A stretch of 64,000 nucleotides of DNA, from positions 16,242,100-16,306,099 of the forward strand of contig CANTUZ010000025.1 of the NCBI GenBank assembly GCA_947846985.1. Direction: 5' to 3'. The stretch comes from Fratercula arctica (lineage: Eukaryota; Chordata; Aves; Charadriiformes; Alcidae). A model generated the notes under the pieces. The model was given only the letters and a program-made list of their open reading frames with translations, had not been told where the DNA came from and did not search any database. The translations under genes and the position numbers were made by a program. Shown here in pieces: positions 19,901-31,955 of the stretch (position 1 is its first letter; every line of letters begins with the position of its first letter).

Positions 19901-22900
19901 TCTTTGGTTGTTTAGACTGTAACATTTCTTCAAGAAAAGTATCACATCTGCTGACTTCGAAGGACATGCGCTTGAAAACAAACACATAAGTAAAAATCAG
20001 AACAGGAACAAGATCAACCAGGATTTCTGAAGAGACACTGATATCACCACAGCGGCTTTTCTTCAAACAGGAAAGGCAAACCTGGATACTGACAAAGGAG
20101 TGCCTCTTTGCCACCAACGATGCTGTTACCATGACGCATGGTAACAGTCACTGAGCATCTTTATCAGTCATTCCTTAGCTATATAGGGACCAAAGGACAA
20201 AACTTTTTACCGCAGACTTGTAGCTGTATGTAAAATATGGAAGTTCTTTCCTTTTCTCTGAGCTGTTCCTAAAACAGTTTTTGAGAGCGATTATATGTAA
20301 TATGCAAAAAAATTTTAAAAAAAAGCTTAAATGCTTTTAAAACAGAAAGATAATAGTTCTTTGATACTTTGGGAAGTTCTTTGGTTATACATTAATTAGA
20401 GTCTATGAAGCTTTCATATGGTTTTCTGTATAATACGTAAGGATCGTGCTGTTAAAGGCAAGTAAGATGGATATCTATGAAAAGCAAAAAAAAAGTAAAT
20501 AAATACATTAAAAGGCATAGAGAAAAGAAAGATGGTTGATATTAAATAAAAAAAAAAGGTTTGTAAATGCTTCTAACACTCCCCATTTAAAATCCTAATA
20601 GTTGTACAGAATTTAAAAGCTTTAAATACCTATATAATAGAAAAAAATTAGACAACAAAAAAAACCCAAAAAAAGCAAAAAATAATACTACATAGAAATT
20701 AGCATTAATGCTAAAAACAAAGATGTTGTAGAACTGTAATTTTTGTAGAGTTTAGATTCAGCATAAATTCCTACTCTGCCGATTACTGTTGGATGCTGTT
20801 ATTTATCAAGGAGAAAAAGGAAAGAAACGGATAATTTGGCAGCTTTTTTAACTGCAAGCATTCCAGATATTAAAAAAATACACAAAATTCCATTCTGTAG
20901 ACAACGTAAATGGGAAACAAAACAGCTGTCTTTTTATCAGACTTTAGTTTTAACTTAAACAACAAAACACAGCTAAACATGTCTTCATGATCTGCTGTCC
21001 GCAAAATTCCCATCATCCTATGCTTCAGTAGCTTCCATATTTGCTCTAGAAACCTTCAGAGCAAGTGGTTAGCATAGAACCTCAATCTTAAAAAAGAAAA
21101 AAAAAAGGAAAAAAAAAAAAACAAAAGAAAACTATCTCTTTGAAAAATTTCTGAAACTGTTTACAAGGAATTTTCAAAAACAGTGGATGTTTAAAAAAAA
21201 GATGCTGGCTCTGTCTTTCTGTAAATAAATTTTCATATTTTGTAGGACTTTTAATTGTAATGATAGAGAAAAACAAGGAAAACTAATGGAAATACGATAT
21301 TTATCTTTGGTATTTAGAGCAGTTAAAAAATAAGACATTGCTTTAAAAAATCTGACTCAAAAAACAATGAATTATTTAACAACACACATTTTAAAGTATA
21401 TCACATTTATTAGAATTTATTTTCACAATCTTAAAACTTGATTTACATCATTCTCACTTCACATCATCAAACTTACTTTACATCATCATTACTTGTTTTC
21501 ATCGATTGAGCAGTGTGATAATTGTTTCTGATTCTATTTGGTTTTACTCTGGTTTAATGTTCTTGGTTTTTTTCTTAGTATTTTTTATCTTGATCTTGAA
21601 CTTGCTTTCTTCTTTTTTTTAATTTTTATTTTACTTTTAATTCCCTATTGGACCTGATCTTACAGTCCTTACTCTATCAGAACTCCCACTGGGATATAGC
21701 AGGTATTTTGCCTGAGTAAGGACAGACAGACTGAGCACACAGCTAGGAAGTACAGATCTGTAATGCAGCTGCAGTTCCATACAACTGCTCTTTTAATCTC
21801 AATTCCCTAAAACTCCTTGTAATCTTCTGTAATTATTGAATGATGCTTTTCAGCTTAGCCCTAAATAAAGCACAGTTTAAAAAAAAAAAAGTACGTCCTT
21901 TACTTCTTGATGGCTTTCCTTAATATGTTTGCTCTGAGAACAAAATTAATCCATTTCAACTCTTTCATACATTGACTATCAGAACAAATCCCTTTGTTAT
22001 ATAAAACATATCTCACTAGATTGATTTAATGTCTGATATTCCACTATGGTTTACCTTAAACCTAGTAGGTTAGAAGAACAAATAATGGTACATACAAATT
22101 AGAGTCCTTGTAGCGCCCATTTAAAGCCTGTTGTTTGATTTCATGCTCATGTTTTTTTCATGCTGATAAGTATAGAAGCCAAAGCTTGGGACAAAAGAAA
22201 CAGGGAAGACTCAATTTTCCACAGTAGCACAGAAAAGGTAGTGCTAAAAGGTGTTGCCTTATTCCCTCCCCATTTCTTGGGCTGCTATCCCCACTCTCCC
22301 TTGTGACTGCCAAACTTCCCACAGACCTTCCTCCCTTCCTCCCCACCCCCTTGAGGTAGATGCAGTGGATTTGGGACTGAATTACATCCTGGTATACCTG
22401 CAAAGACATGGCCATATGGTCTGAGTAGGATAGACTACAGCCCTGGGGCATCCAGCTGGGAACATCCCCTGGCCCCAGTTGGGGGATGTTGGATAATGAT
22501 TGTGAGACAAGATTTCAGTTTTGTTTCAGGTATACTGCAATATACAGAAGATAAAATATCCAGTGCAGAGGACGAACCAGCTCACACAGGGAGGCCAGAA
22601 AATGCTATTAAAGCTGCCTCTATGGCCCAGGTCAGTACCCCTAAAAATATTTGACTGCACAGAGGCAGCACTGGGGTTACAGAATTCGGGCATCTGGTTA
22701 TGTGTACCAGCAGGGACAAGTGAAACAGGAAAGACCATGCATGGTCCTTGCCTTTCTCCCAGCACTTCTTCATGCTTCATATTGCAAGCTCAAAAAGTGG
22801 GCAAATCTCCAAGCGCAGTCCCCAAAAAGAAAGGAGGAACCACAATGCCGTCATTCCACTAGAGGTTCACTTACACTGAGGAATAAAGCACTGCTGTGAC

Positions 22901-23679
22901 CACACTGCTGCCTGAACTAAGTCATGTTTACTTGCCGCTCTCAACGGAGACACGGACTAAAATAGAATGGGCAGAAGCACAAATGTAGATATGGCTTTAT
23001 GGTTCATTAAACACCCTTCTCAGTGCTGTCCAGACACCTCATTTTAAGATTTACTTGCTTGGCTTATGGAGATACCATGCTTCTTTCCAAAGGAAGTTCA
23101 CCTCTTTGCACTGTAAGGGCTGTAAAGAAAAACAAATAAAGCTTTTCAGTGTAGGCCTGTTACAGCATGAGACTGTATTGCTGGGGCTGGCAAGTAGCCA
23201 AAGAAAAGTCCCAGTCTGAAGCAATGAAAACGGAGAGAGAGGCCAAGCCAAACTGAAAGCCCGCGTGTATAGCAGACAGGGAACACTGTCATAGAGCCAC
23301 TGGGTGTTTGATGCTGACTCCTCCCTCTCATTTGTAGCTGCTAAATCACATTACATGAAACTAAAGGTTTTATTAAAGGTCAAACATCCATCCTTTGCCA
23401 AGGTGCTCCTTGGAACTAGTGTAACTACAGGAAACCGCAATCCCATGAATAGCCAGAGGCAACCTTTGATACAACAAGGCATGGTTTGCTGTCATGCTTT
23501 ATGGAGTCCCAAGGAGATACCTCAACCACTAATCACATCACTGTGTCACTAAGAAAGCAGTAAATCCCTTCCTGGAGTCACTTTTCCATATCAGCATTTC
23601 CTGACAGAGCCACTCTTCCTTTGCACACAGAAGAGGAAATAATTTCTCTCCCCACTTCCACCCCCATCCCCACTCCAGG
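16971..23679. other. AT-rich noncoding block, 3'UTR-like, no gene identified
   Basis: This is the largest stretch without a mobile element. From about 17150 to 22150 it is AT-rich with many homopolymer runs and AATAAA-like words, and has little sign of recent insertions. That texture is typical of a long 3' untranslated region or conserved noncoding DNA near a gene, but I cannot name a gene or orientation. Longest frames (for example 17889-18191 minus, Lys/Thr/Ser-rich) lack domain support. From about 22200 the composition becomes more balanced, still without a recognisable feature. Confidence 0.45.
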
Positions 23680-26195
23680 CAGATGAAATATTTTACAATC
23701 AGCTGGGAGAAATCTCAAGATCACTGGCCCTTGTCCTGGTGTGAGACTTCAACCTACCAGATATCAGCTGGGAACGCAATACAGCTGAGGAGGAACAGTC
23801 TAGGAAGTTCATGGAGTGTGTTGGGGATAACTTCCTGACATAGCTGGTGAGGGAGTCGACTAGGGAAGGAGCCCTGATGGACCTGCTGTTTGTAAACAGA
23901 GAAGGACTTGTGGGGGATGTGACGGTTGGAGGCCGTCTTGGGCATAGTGACCATGAAACGATGGAGTTTTTGATTCTCAGAGAAGCAAGGAGGGGGGTCA
24001 GCAGAACTGCCACCATGGACTTCCACAGGGCAGACTTTGGTCTTTTCAGGAGCCTGCTTGACAGAGTCCCTTGGGAGGCAGTCCTGAAGGGCAAAGGTGT
24101 CCAGTAAGGCTGGACGTTTTTTAAGAAGGAAGTCCTAAAGGCACAGGAGGAGGCTGTCCCCATGTGCTGAAAAGCAAGCCGTCACGGGAAAAGACCGGCC
24201 TGGATGAACAGAGAGCAATGGATACAAGTCAGGGGATAAAAGGAGAGTTTATGGACTTTGGAAGAAGGGGCAGGCCACTTGGGAAGGCTACAAAGATGTT
24301 GTAAGGATATGTAGGGAGAAAATTAGAAAGGCCAAAGCCCAACTAGAACTTAACCTGGATTTGGATGTTAAGAACAATAAAAAGAGTTTCTATAAATATA
24401 TTAGTAACAAAAGGAGGACTACGGAGAATCTCCATCCTTTATCAGGTGAAGGCAGTAACATAGTGACAAAGGATGAGGAGAAGGCTGAGGTACTTAATGC
24501 CTTCTTTGCCTCAGTCTTTAGTAGTAGAGTCGGTTCTTCCCCGAGTACCCAGACCCCTGAGCTAGTAGATAGGGGTGGGGAGCAGAATGAAACCCCCATA
24601 ATCCAAAGGGAGATGGTGAGGGACCTGCTCCAACATCTGGACGTACATAAGTCTATGGAGCCGGATGGGATCCACCCGAGGGTACTGAGAGAGCTGGCAA
24701 AAGTGCTCACCGAGCCACTTTCCATCATTTACCAGCAGTCCTGGCAAACCGGGGAGGTCCCAGTTGACTGGCATCTAGCAAATGTGATGCCCATCCACAA
24801 GAAGGGCCAGAAGGAGGATCCAGGGAACTACAGGCCTGTCAGTCTGACCTCGGTGCCTGGGAAGGTCATGGAACAGGTCATCCTGAGTGCCATTATGCGG
24901 CACATGAAGGACAACCAGGCGATCAGGCCCAGTCAGCATGGGTTCATGAAAGGCAAGTCCTGCTTGACAAACTTGATCTCTTTCTATGACAGTGACCCAC
25001 TTGGTGGATGAGGGAAAGGCTATGGCTGTTGTTTACCTGGACTTTAGTAAGGCCTTTGATACAGTTTCCCACAGCATCCTCCTGGAGAAACTGGCTGCCC
25101 ATGGCTTGGATGGGAGTACTCTTTGCTGGGTTAAAAACCGGCTGGAGGGCCAGGCCCAGAGGGTGGTGGTGAATGGAGTTAAATCCAGTTGGCATCTGGT
25201 CACAAGTGGTGTTCCCCAGGGCTTGGTATTGGGGCCAGTTCTCTTTAATATCTTTATCAGTGATCTGGACTAGGGGATTGAGTGCACCCTCAGTAAGTTT
25301 GCAGGTGACACCAAGTTAGGTGGGAGTGTTGACCTGCTTGAGGATAGAAAGGCTTTGCAGAGGGATCTGGACAGGCTGGATCCATGGGCTGAAGCCAATG
25401 GTATGAGGTTCAACAAGGCCAAGCGCCAGGTCCTGCACTTGGGTCTCAACAACCCCATGCAGTGTTACAGGCTTGGGGAAGAGTGGCTAGAGAGCTGCCT
25501 GGCAGAAAAGGACCTGGGGGTGTTGGTTGATTGCTGGCTGAATATGAGCCAGCAGTGTGCCCAGGTGGCCAAGAAGGCCAACAGCATCCTGGCCTGTATC
25601 AGGAACAGTGTGGTGAGTGGGACTAGGGAAGTGATCATCCCCCTGTACTCGGCACTGGTGAGGCCCCACCCTGAGTACTGTGTCCAGTTTTGGGCCCCTC
25701 ACCACAAAAAAGACATTGAGGTGCTGGAGCAGGTCCAGAGAAGGGCAACAAAGCTGGTGAGGGGTCTGGAGCACAAGTCTTATGAGAAGCAGCTGAGGGA
25801 GCTGGGATTGTTTAGCCTGGAGAAAAGGAGGCTGAGGGGAGACCTTATTGCTCTCTACAGCTACCTGAGAGGAGACTGTAGAGAGGTGGGGGTCGGTCTC
25901 TTCTCCCAAGTAACAAGCGATAGGACAAGAGGAAATGGCCTCAAGTTGCTCCAGGGGAGGTTTAGATTGGATATTAGGAAAAATTTTTACACTGAAAGGG
26001 TTATCAAGCATTGGAAGAGGCTGCCCAGTGAAGAGGTTAAGTCACCATCCCTGGAGGTATTTAAAAGACAGGTAGACATAGTGCTTGGAGACATAGTTTA
26101 GTGATGGTTTTTGTCAGAGTTAAGTTGATGGTTGGACTAGATGATCTGAAAGGTCCCTTCCAACCTAGGCAATTCTATGATTCTATGATTCTGTG
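23680..26195 (+). mobile_element. CR1 LINE, 2.5 kb, 5'-truncated
   Basis: It runs from the end of the endonuclease domain (LPDISWER, about 23755; VGGRLGHSDHETMEF, about 23925) through RT to the 3' end with three ATTCTATG-like units finishing at 26195. It is the longest CR1 here. It is dead: frame changes near 24165 and 25000, a TAG at about 25271, and a mutated catalytic centre. Confidence 0.93.
24361..26101 (+). pseudogene. CR1 reverse transcriptase remnant
   Basis: RT segments lie in successive frames: 24361-25011 (fingers/palm, with HKKGQKEDPGNYRPVSLTS), 24986-25273 ([18 protein letters not shown]), then 25355-26101 (C-terminal region to the natural end). The catalytic Phe-Ala-Asp-Asp of CR1 reads Phe-Ala-Gly-Asp at 25298-25309 by a single GAT to GGT change. 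The other CR1 copies here that cover this site (61444-61455 minus and about 62290) keep the Asp. Confidence 0.9.
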
Positions 26196-29100
26196 TCCAT
26201 TAGACAACTTTTATTAAGAGATGATCTGGGCTTGGAATGAAGCTACAGAGCTCTGCTTGTTTCCTCTTCATGTAACTAACATTGTGATAACATTTGGAAA
26301 TGTCCTTCTGAAGCAAGGTGAGGACTTTTCTACCTTGAATATTCCAATTTCCAGCAGCACTTTTCCCTGGTCCCAAATACACCAAGGCAGTGACTACCCC
26401 ATGGGTCTAGAAACATGCAAAGGCATTAATGTTTGTGGTCCCAGGAAGAACTCACACATCACAGGAGTTTGGCAGATGGGGAAACACATATCACTGGATG
26501 CTTCAGTGCAATGTGCAAAAGCTGTCCAAGCAACTTACGCAAGTATGTACACAGCATCACTTGCAGATGGAAGCTGCTGATGCTGTTACTTATGATGGTC
26601 TCTAAGCATACTCACTTCAAAAATACCTGGCTTGTTCTATCACCCCAGAGCCAAGAAAACAGGAATAAGCCACAGTCTCAAGTTAGCCAGCTGTGAAGTC
26701 CAAAAAGGCTTTTTGGAATGGCACTGCTCTCCTACTTGTTGAGGAAATCAGCCCTTAAAACAGGTTTTGATCCCAGAGCTTCCCTCTCTACGGTAAGCAC
26801 TTGCAGTAGAGCAAACAAATCTGCAAAAAGCATTGGGAAGTTACCAAATCAGAGCCCTTGTGCTCCATTTATTAAGGGAATGAAGTCTCTCTGGTGTCTC
26901 TTCGCACACTTACGCTCATGACTGCTATTGTACAAGCTTTTGTTGGTGCCCACCCAACCTTAAACATTCCCATATTGCTGCTGAGGAACCACTATTAGTG
27001 GTAAACCACAATTCTTGTGGCAAGAAACACCTTGGTAGCAAACAGCCTCTTGCCATGGCATCCATAAACCATCCTGAAATCTGGGTCTGGATCTGGTAAG
27101 TTCTGACCTTGGCATGGACTTCCTCCTGTGAGCACAGACTGGAGAAGGAGATTCCATGCACATATGCCCTTTTCCTTTAAGCTACAGCCTCGTGGGGTGC
27201 AGTGTATTCACATGAGATACGATAAGCGCAGGTTCAAATCCTTCCCCTGTCTGGCTGGAAGCTGGTATTTGTCCCCTCAGACTCCCATGAAGCAGAAGAT
27301 GGCCCTGTTTATACTATTGTAGGACAGTCCAGGGAGGTATTCACAACTCCTCTAATTGATCTGCCTCGTTTTGTTTAAAAGATGGAAAGAGGGAGCGAAT
27401 GACTTCATAACCTGGCCAATGAGACTCAGGCTCCTAACACTGCTGTGATGTACATTGCAACACACACACAGGGCACCTTGCTGGAAGAAAGGGACACAGA
27501 ATCCCCCCTCGGTACAGCTTAGTCTGCTGTTTAGGGCACTCTCTTGGGAAGTATGCATTGCTGGGTTACAGCTATTGCTTTTAGCTCTTAAAAAAAAACA
27601 AAACCAAAAACAGATACATGAACATGCAAGTTTGCAGGCAGCTGGTGGGTTAATTGTCCTCAGCGGTGAGCCACACCATGACATCCCAAAAATGGGCACC
27701 TCTCGTCCTCGAAGAGACAGAGGCCCCAAACTTCTCATCCTTTGAGGTAGATGGGATCATGTTTTACTTGTTTCCATACACTGTACAAAAGCAATTGCTT
27801 AATTCAGTGTTGTGAGTCCTACCAGACAGAAAAGCACACACAAATTAGGCATTATGACTGTGATGCCTCCTTGTGAGTCCCTCCTCCAGAGGGTAAGGGA
27901 GACAATGCCACTTCAGTCAGCTAAGAACAGACTCCAAAACTAGAAAGGTTGTCAGAAGGTACATTGTACACAGATCCTCCTACCAACTCCTAAAAGGAAA
28001 GATTACCTTCTTTCAGCTAGAAGAAAGAGCTATTAAGTGAGACAATAGGCTTAGCGGTACATGTGAACCATCTGTCATCAAATATTAAACATTAGCAATA
28101 TCTTTTTTAAGCCAAGCCAATAGAAGCCCCCAGCCACTGCTACAATGGCATATAAGCACATATGAAAAATTTTGAGCCTAATTTTTCATCATTTTAACTC
28201 CTTCAGCTCGGTCTGTTCTGTTATTGCTGCTTTCTGGAACAACCCCAGAGCATTCTGGAGCACACGAATCTCACACAATCAGCATTGAACTAACACTTTG
28301 CAGCACATTTCATGCAAGTGCACTAGAGTGGGCTCTGGGGAGTAGCCTGGTTTGCTTTGCAAGCAGGCAACCAGGAGACTGATATTTGTCCCCCTGGATT
28401 CTATTATCCTGACCCCAAGGGACCAGAACATCTGCATTAGTGCACTGCGGTCCAAATGCCAAAGACAGAGGAGGTCTGAGTCCTTGTGTATATCTCTGCT
28501 ACCTGACAAGCAGCAAGAAGCTAAGTTAAGGCTATGAGAAGAAACATCTGATTAGGCTGAAACATATAGCAACTTGAGAAAAGCAGGCTGGCCTTATGTG
28601 TAGGACCAATTATTAGCCTCCTCTGCCCAATATGAGCATCCATTCAGGAGACGGTTTTGTGGGTGAATGTCAAAAATCCCTGTTCTTATGATTGGGTTGC
28701 ACAGAGCAGTCCAAGCCAAAACAGGATAAAGATCTAGAGTGCTACCTGGCTCTGCAGATTAAGGTCTGCAGTTTAAACAGGAGTTGTCCTATATCTGGCT
28801 TAGTTATACCTTTCAGTTTCCAGCCCAAAAGCCTGATCTTAAAGCTTTACTAAGTAAATATTTGCTTTCCTTGGCTAGCAAGCTTTTGCAGTGCTGGGAT
28901 TGATGAGTTTGGGTGTAATACTGGACATATAATGCGTTTTATTTTCCTAGAGGTAGGGAATCCATGTAAAGCAACACAGTTGCCTGAAAGATCAGTCCAG
29001 ATCCCATTTAATGGGAGACTGATGAATTTTTCCTTCCATGGCTGAGACCACCAAATGCTGAATTTTAGGAAGGGTTTTCATCCATCAGGTTTAAAGGAGC

Positions 29101-31684
29101 ACTCCATCCCCACTAACTGCAAATGATGAAGAAACATGGGCAGAAGGCTGTGCATCTGGGGACAGCTGGGGTGAGAGAACAAACTTGGCTAAACTGGACC
29201 TTGCTTTGCCCCTATACCAGATCATCGGTGATAGCTTCTTGCCATCCAGCTGGTCAGTAAGCCTTCATATGTGAAATACTTTGACCATCCTAGATCAGAG
29301 GTGTTTATATTCATTCAGTTCATTAGCCCAGCTGGTACTTTTGTTACACTTTTAGCAGAGAAGACAAGAAAAGAGTGCGATCTCACTGCTTAGGGATTAG
29401 TCCTCCAGGGCTTGAACATGCACATTCACCTTGTCTGTGATGGAGAGATGGTCATGGCCAAGCATTACACTTGACTGAATTAGGAAATGCTTCGGGCAGA
29501 TGTAAACCACTAAATCTCAGCTGGGAAGTAGTAACTGAGAGAAGCCAAGTGCAACAGGAAGTAAACCAAAAGTAGCCATGGTTTGTACTTACCATTTGAA
29601 ATAGCCTAAGACAGTGGTTAAGTTCTGCATACTGACGAGAAGTGCTGGAGTTTCTGTGTACCTCTTCCCTGAGCTGAGCAGTAGTGTCTTCCAGCCAACA
29701 GGCTTCAGACATGTTAAGGCAAAGTGACCATAGGTTCACAGAAAGCAGATTTCAGGACTGTAAGTCTGGCTTCTTTCACTGTCCAGAAAAGTTATTTCAA
29801 AGACAAGAACAAATAGAGACCAGTTCAATAAAACAAAACTGGAATATGAGCCAGAGGGACAGTTATTAGTCATTCTCACCTGGCAGGAACAGCAATGATA
29901 TGGAACAGGGTCTTTGATATCTTCAGCCATTTGACTGCATGACTAAACTGTACGAAGTGACTGATGTGGAGACTGAGTAAGTGTGATGGTGGCATAAATA
30001 ATTGCGTGTGCAAGATAAATAGTGAAGCTCTTATATGACCTGCCCCAATCACTGTGAAGTTGCACAATTTTCATGGTAACTAGAAAATGCAAATGAAGAA
30101 GGCACTCTGCCCAAATTTTTCCAGTCACTGGGCCTTTGTAAAGCTCCTCCCGGGCTTTTGCAAGTCGGGTTGTCAAAAGTGTTTGGCAGTGGCCTCTTTC
30201 TGTGGCAAAAAAATTAATAGGAACATTTACAACTGCTTTCAGCAAGCACCTTACAAAAGTCAACAAGAAACTCTAATTTCTTTCCAACGTAAAGGTCATT
30301 TAGCATTGGATACAGGCATTTTAGTGTGCCAAAGAAGCCAGAATATCCTGTCCCAACATGCCCATCTTTTACCCAAGAAAAAACATCATTGGTGTGACAA
30401 GTTGTAATAGAGTAACAGCTATGCTCTGCCATTCTTCTGTGTGAAAAACCCTTTAGCCCCTTACTTTCTGAGGCCTGAAGTCATTCCTTTGGCAATAAGA
30501 TCAACAGAAATCTCTGCATTTTTCTTCCAACTGTTAAACTATTTATGGGCTTTGAAAATAATCCTACTTTGTCTTCTAACCATAGTCTTACATATATAAA
30601 CGTCTTTTTCCATGTCAACCCCTGTGAAATCTTCAGCTAAAATATGCATTCATTAGAAAAACTTTTCAGGGTAATTTTTTTCCTCTCCTCTTCATCTACT
30701 CGTTTGACTATGTTGTTAACTCGATTAATGTTGCTTTCTAATCTCTTTTGTTCTAGAGCAAACACCTGCAGCTCTTTTAACCTGCCTCAAATAAAAAATA
30801 AAACTCAAAAGCCAAACAACCCAAGTTGTAATGTCACACCTTCACAACCCTTTCCTTTCCCTGGCCAATCATTGCTCCTCCTCAACCAGTGAGGGTGGAC
30901 ATATTGATAAAACTTGTATCAATGAACCTACAGAGCTTCTTACAGGTTTCTTGTAAGGCTCCCTTCCTTATGCTCCCACTAACCTGTTTAGTTTTTAGCC
31001 TCTCTGACTAGAATTGTTTGGGGACATTTATGACAGCAATTCTTTCACAATGGTTTCTTTCACAATTCTTTCACTGGTTTCTTTCACTATTTTCATTTAT
31101 CGCTCTGCCAATATGCATAATTTATTTAGTATCAGTCAGTAACCACATTAAACCTTTTGGAGTTTTTTTTTTTTGAGGACATTTCCCCCTGTACCTGGGG
31201 AAATTGTGCAGGTAAAAAAAAGCCTGAGCAAACAGTCTTGGATTTGCCTTTTCTGCCTCCATCCAAAGCTTTCCATGGGCATCAATAATCCTTGAACTAG
31301 GATTCTTCTCATTTTAATTATGCTAATATCTCCATAATTTAATACTCATTAACAGCAGTTGACTTTCAGTCTCTGCAGATGGTGGAGATTGACAGTTACT
31401 GTCACATACTGTCTTGAGAGGAGCACTTGGACTAGTGCTTAGCCTATGGCACTATTACTCATCACTATGTCTGGCTTGCATCACTTCACTTTACCCATTT
31501 GTGAAATGACATATGCCTTTGCCTCATATTGGTTTTGAGGTTTACAAAGGAGATTTTTTATTTTTTTTTTAAATACAAAAGAGTCCATTTCTCAACTAGC
31601 TCATTCTTGTAAAAATACGACCTTGCCTACTTTGATAATTTCAGGTGAAGGCTACAAAGGAAATATGTTATTGATTTAACATGC
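26196..31684. other. Unassigned noncoding DNA between CR1 copies
   Basis: No mobile element or recognised gene. GGTTCAAATCC at 27231-27241 looks like a polymerase III B box but has no matching A box, so at most a SINE remnant. One minus-strand stretch near 29588-29790 has splice-site-like borders (see findings). Otherwise I see nothing. Confidence 0.5.
31038..31087. repeat. Two-copy tandem repeat, about 25 bp
   Basis: AATTCTTTCAC(AA)TGGTTTCTTTCAC occurs twice in tandem (31038-31063 and 31064-31087), the second copy lacking two bases. This is a small local duplication. Confidence 0.8.
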
Positions 31685-31955
31685 AGCTACAAAGAGGACA
31701 GATGCTCTCTCTTCACAAGGAGACACATGGAGAAGACAAAGGACAAGGTTTCATCTCAATATAAGAAAGAAATTTTTTACAGTGAACACTCATTCACTGA
31801 AACAACCTCCCCAGGGATGTCATGGAGTCCCTATCGCTGGAGGTTTTCAAGATATGATTGGACAGCGTGCTTTGCTCTATTTCCCATGAAAGGTTGGACC
31901 AGGTGATCTTTCACGGTCCCTTCCAATCTGAATGTTCCATGATTCTATGATTGCT
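31685..31955 (+). mobile_element. CR1 3'-end fragment
   Basis: A diverged CR1 tail: TTTCATCTCAATATAAGAAAG, AGGTTGGACCAGGTGATC, and an end in CCATGATTCTATGATT. It contains only the last part of the RT region and the 3' untranslated end, and looks older than the others. Confidence 0.85.

Noticed and set aside
23699..24163. 154-codon minus-strand frame
   Set aside because: It is antisense to the CR1 endonuclease end.
27195..27245. tRNA-like segment with GGTTCAAATCC
   Set aside because: Only a B-box-like word; no A box or cloverleaf could be drawn, so no tRNA is called. An old SINE remains possible.
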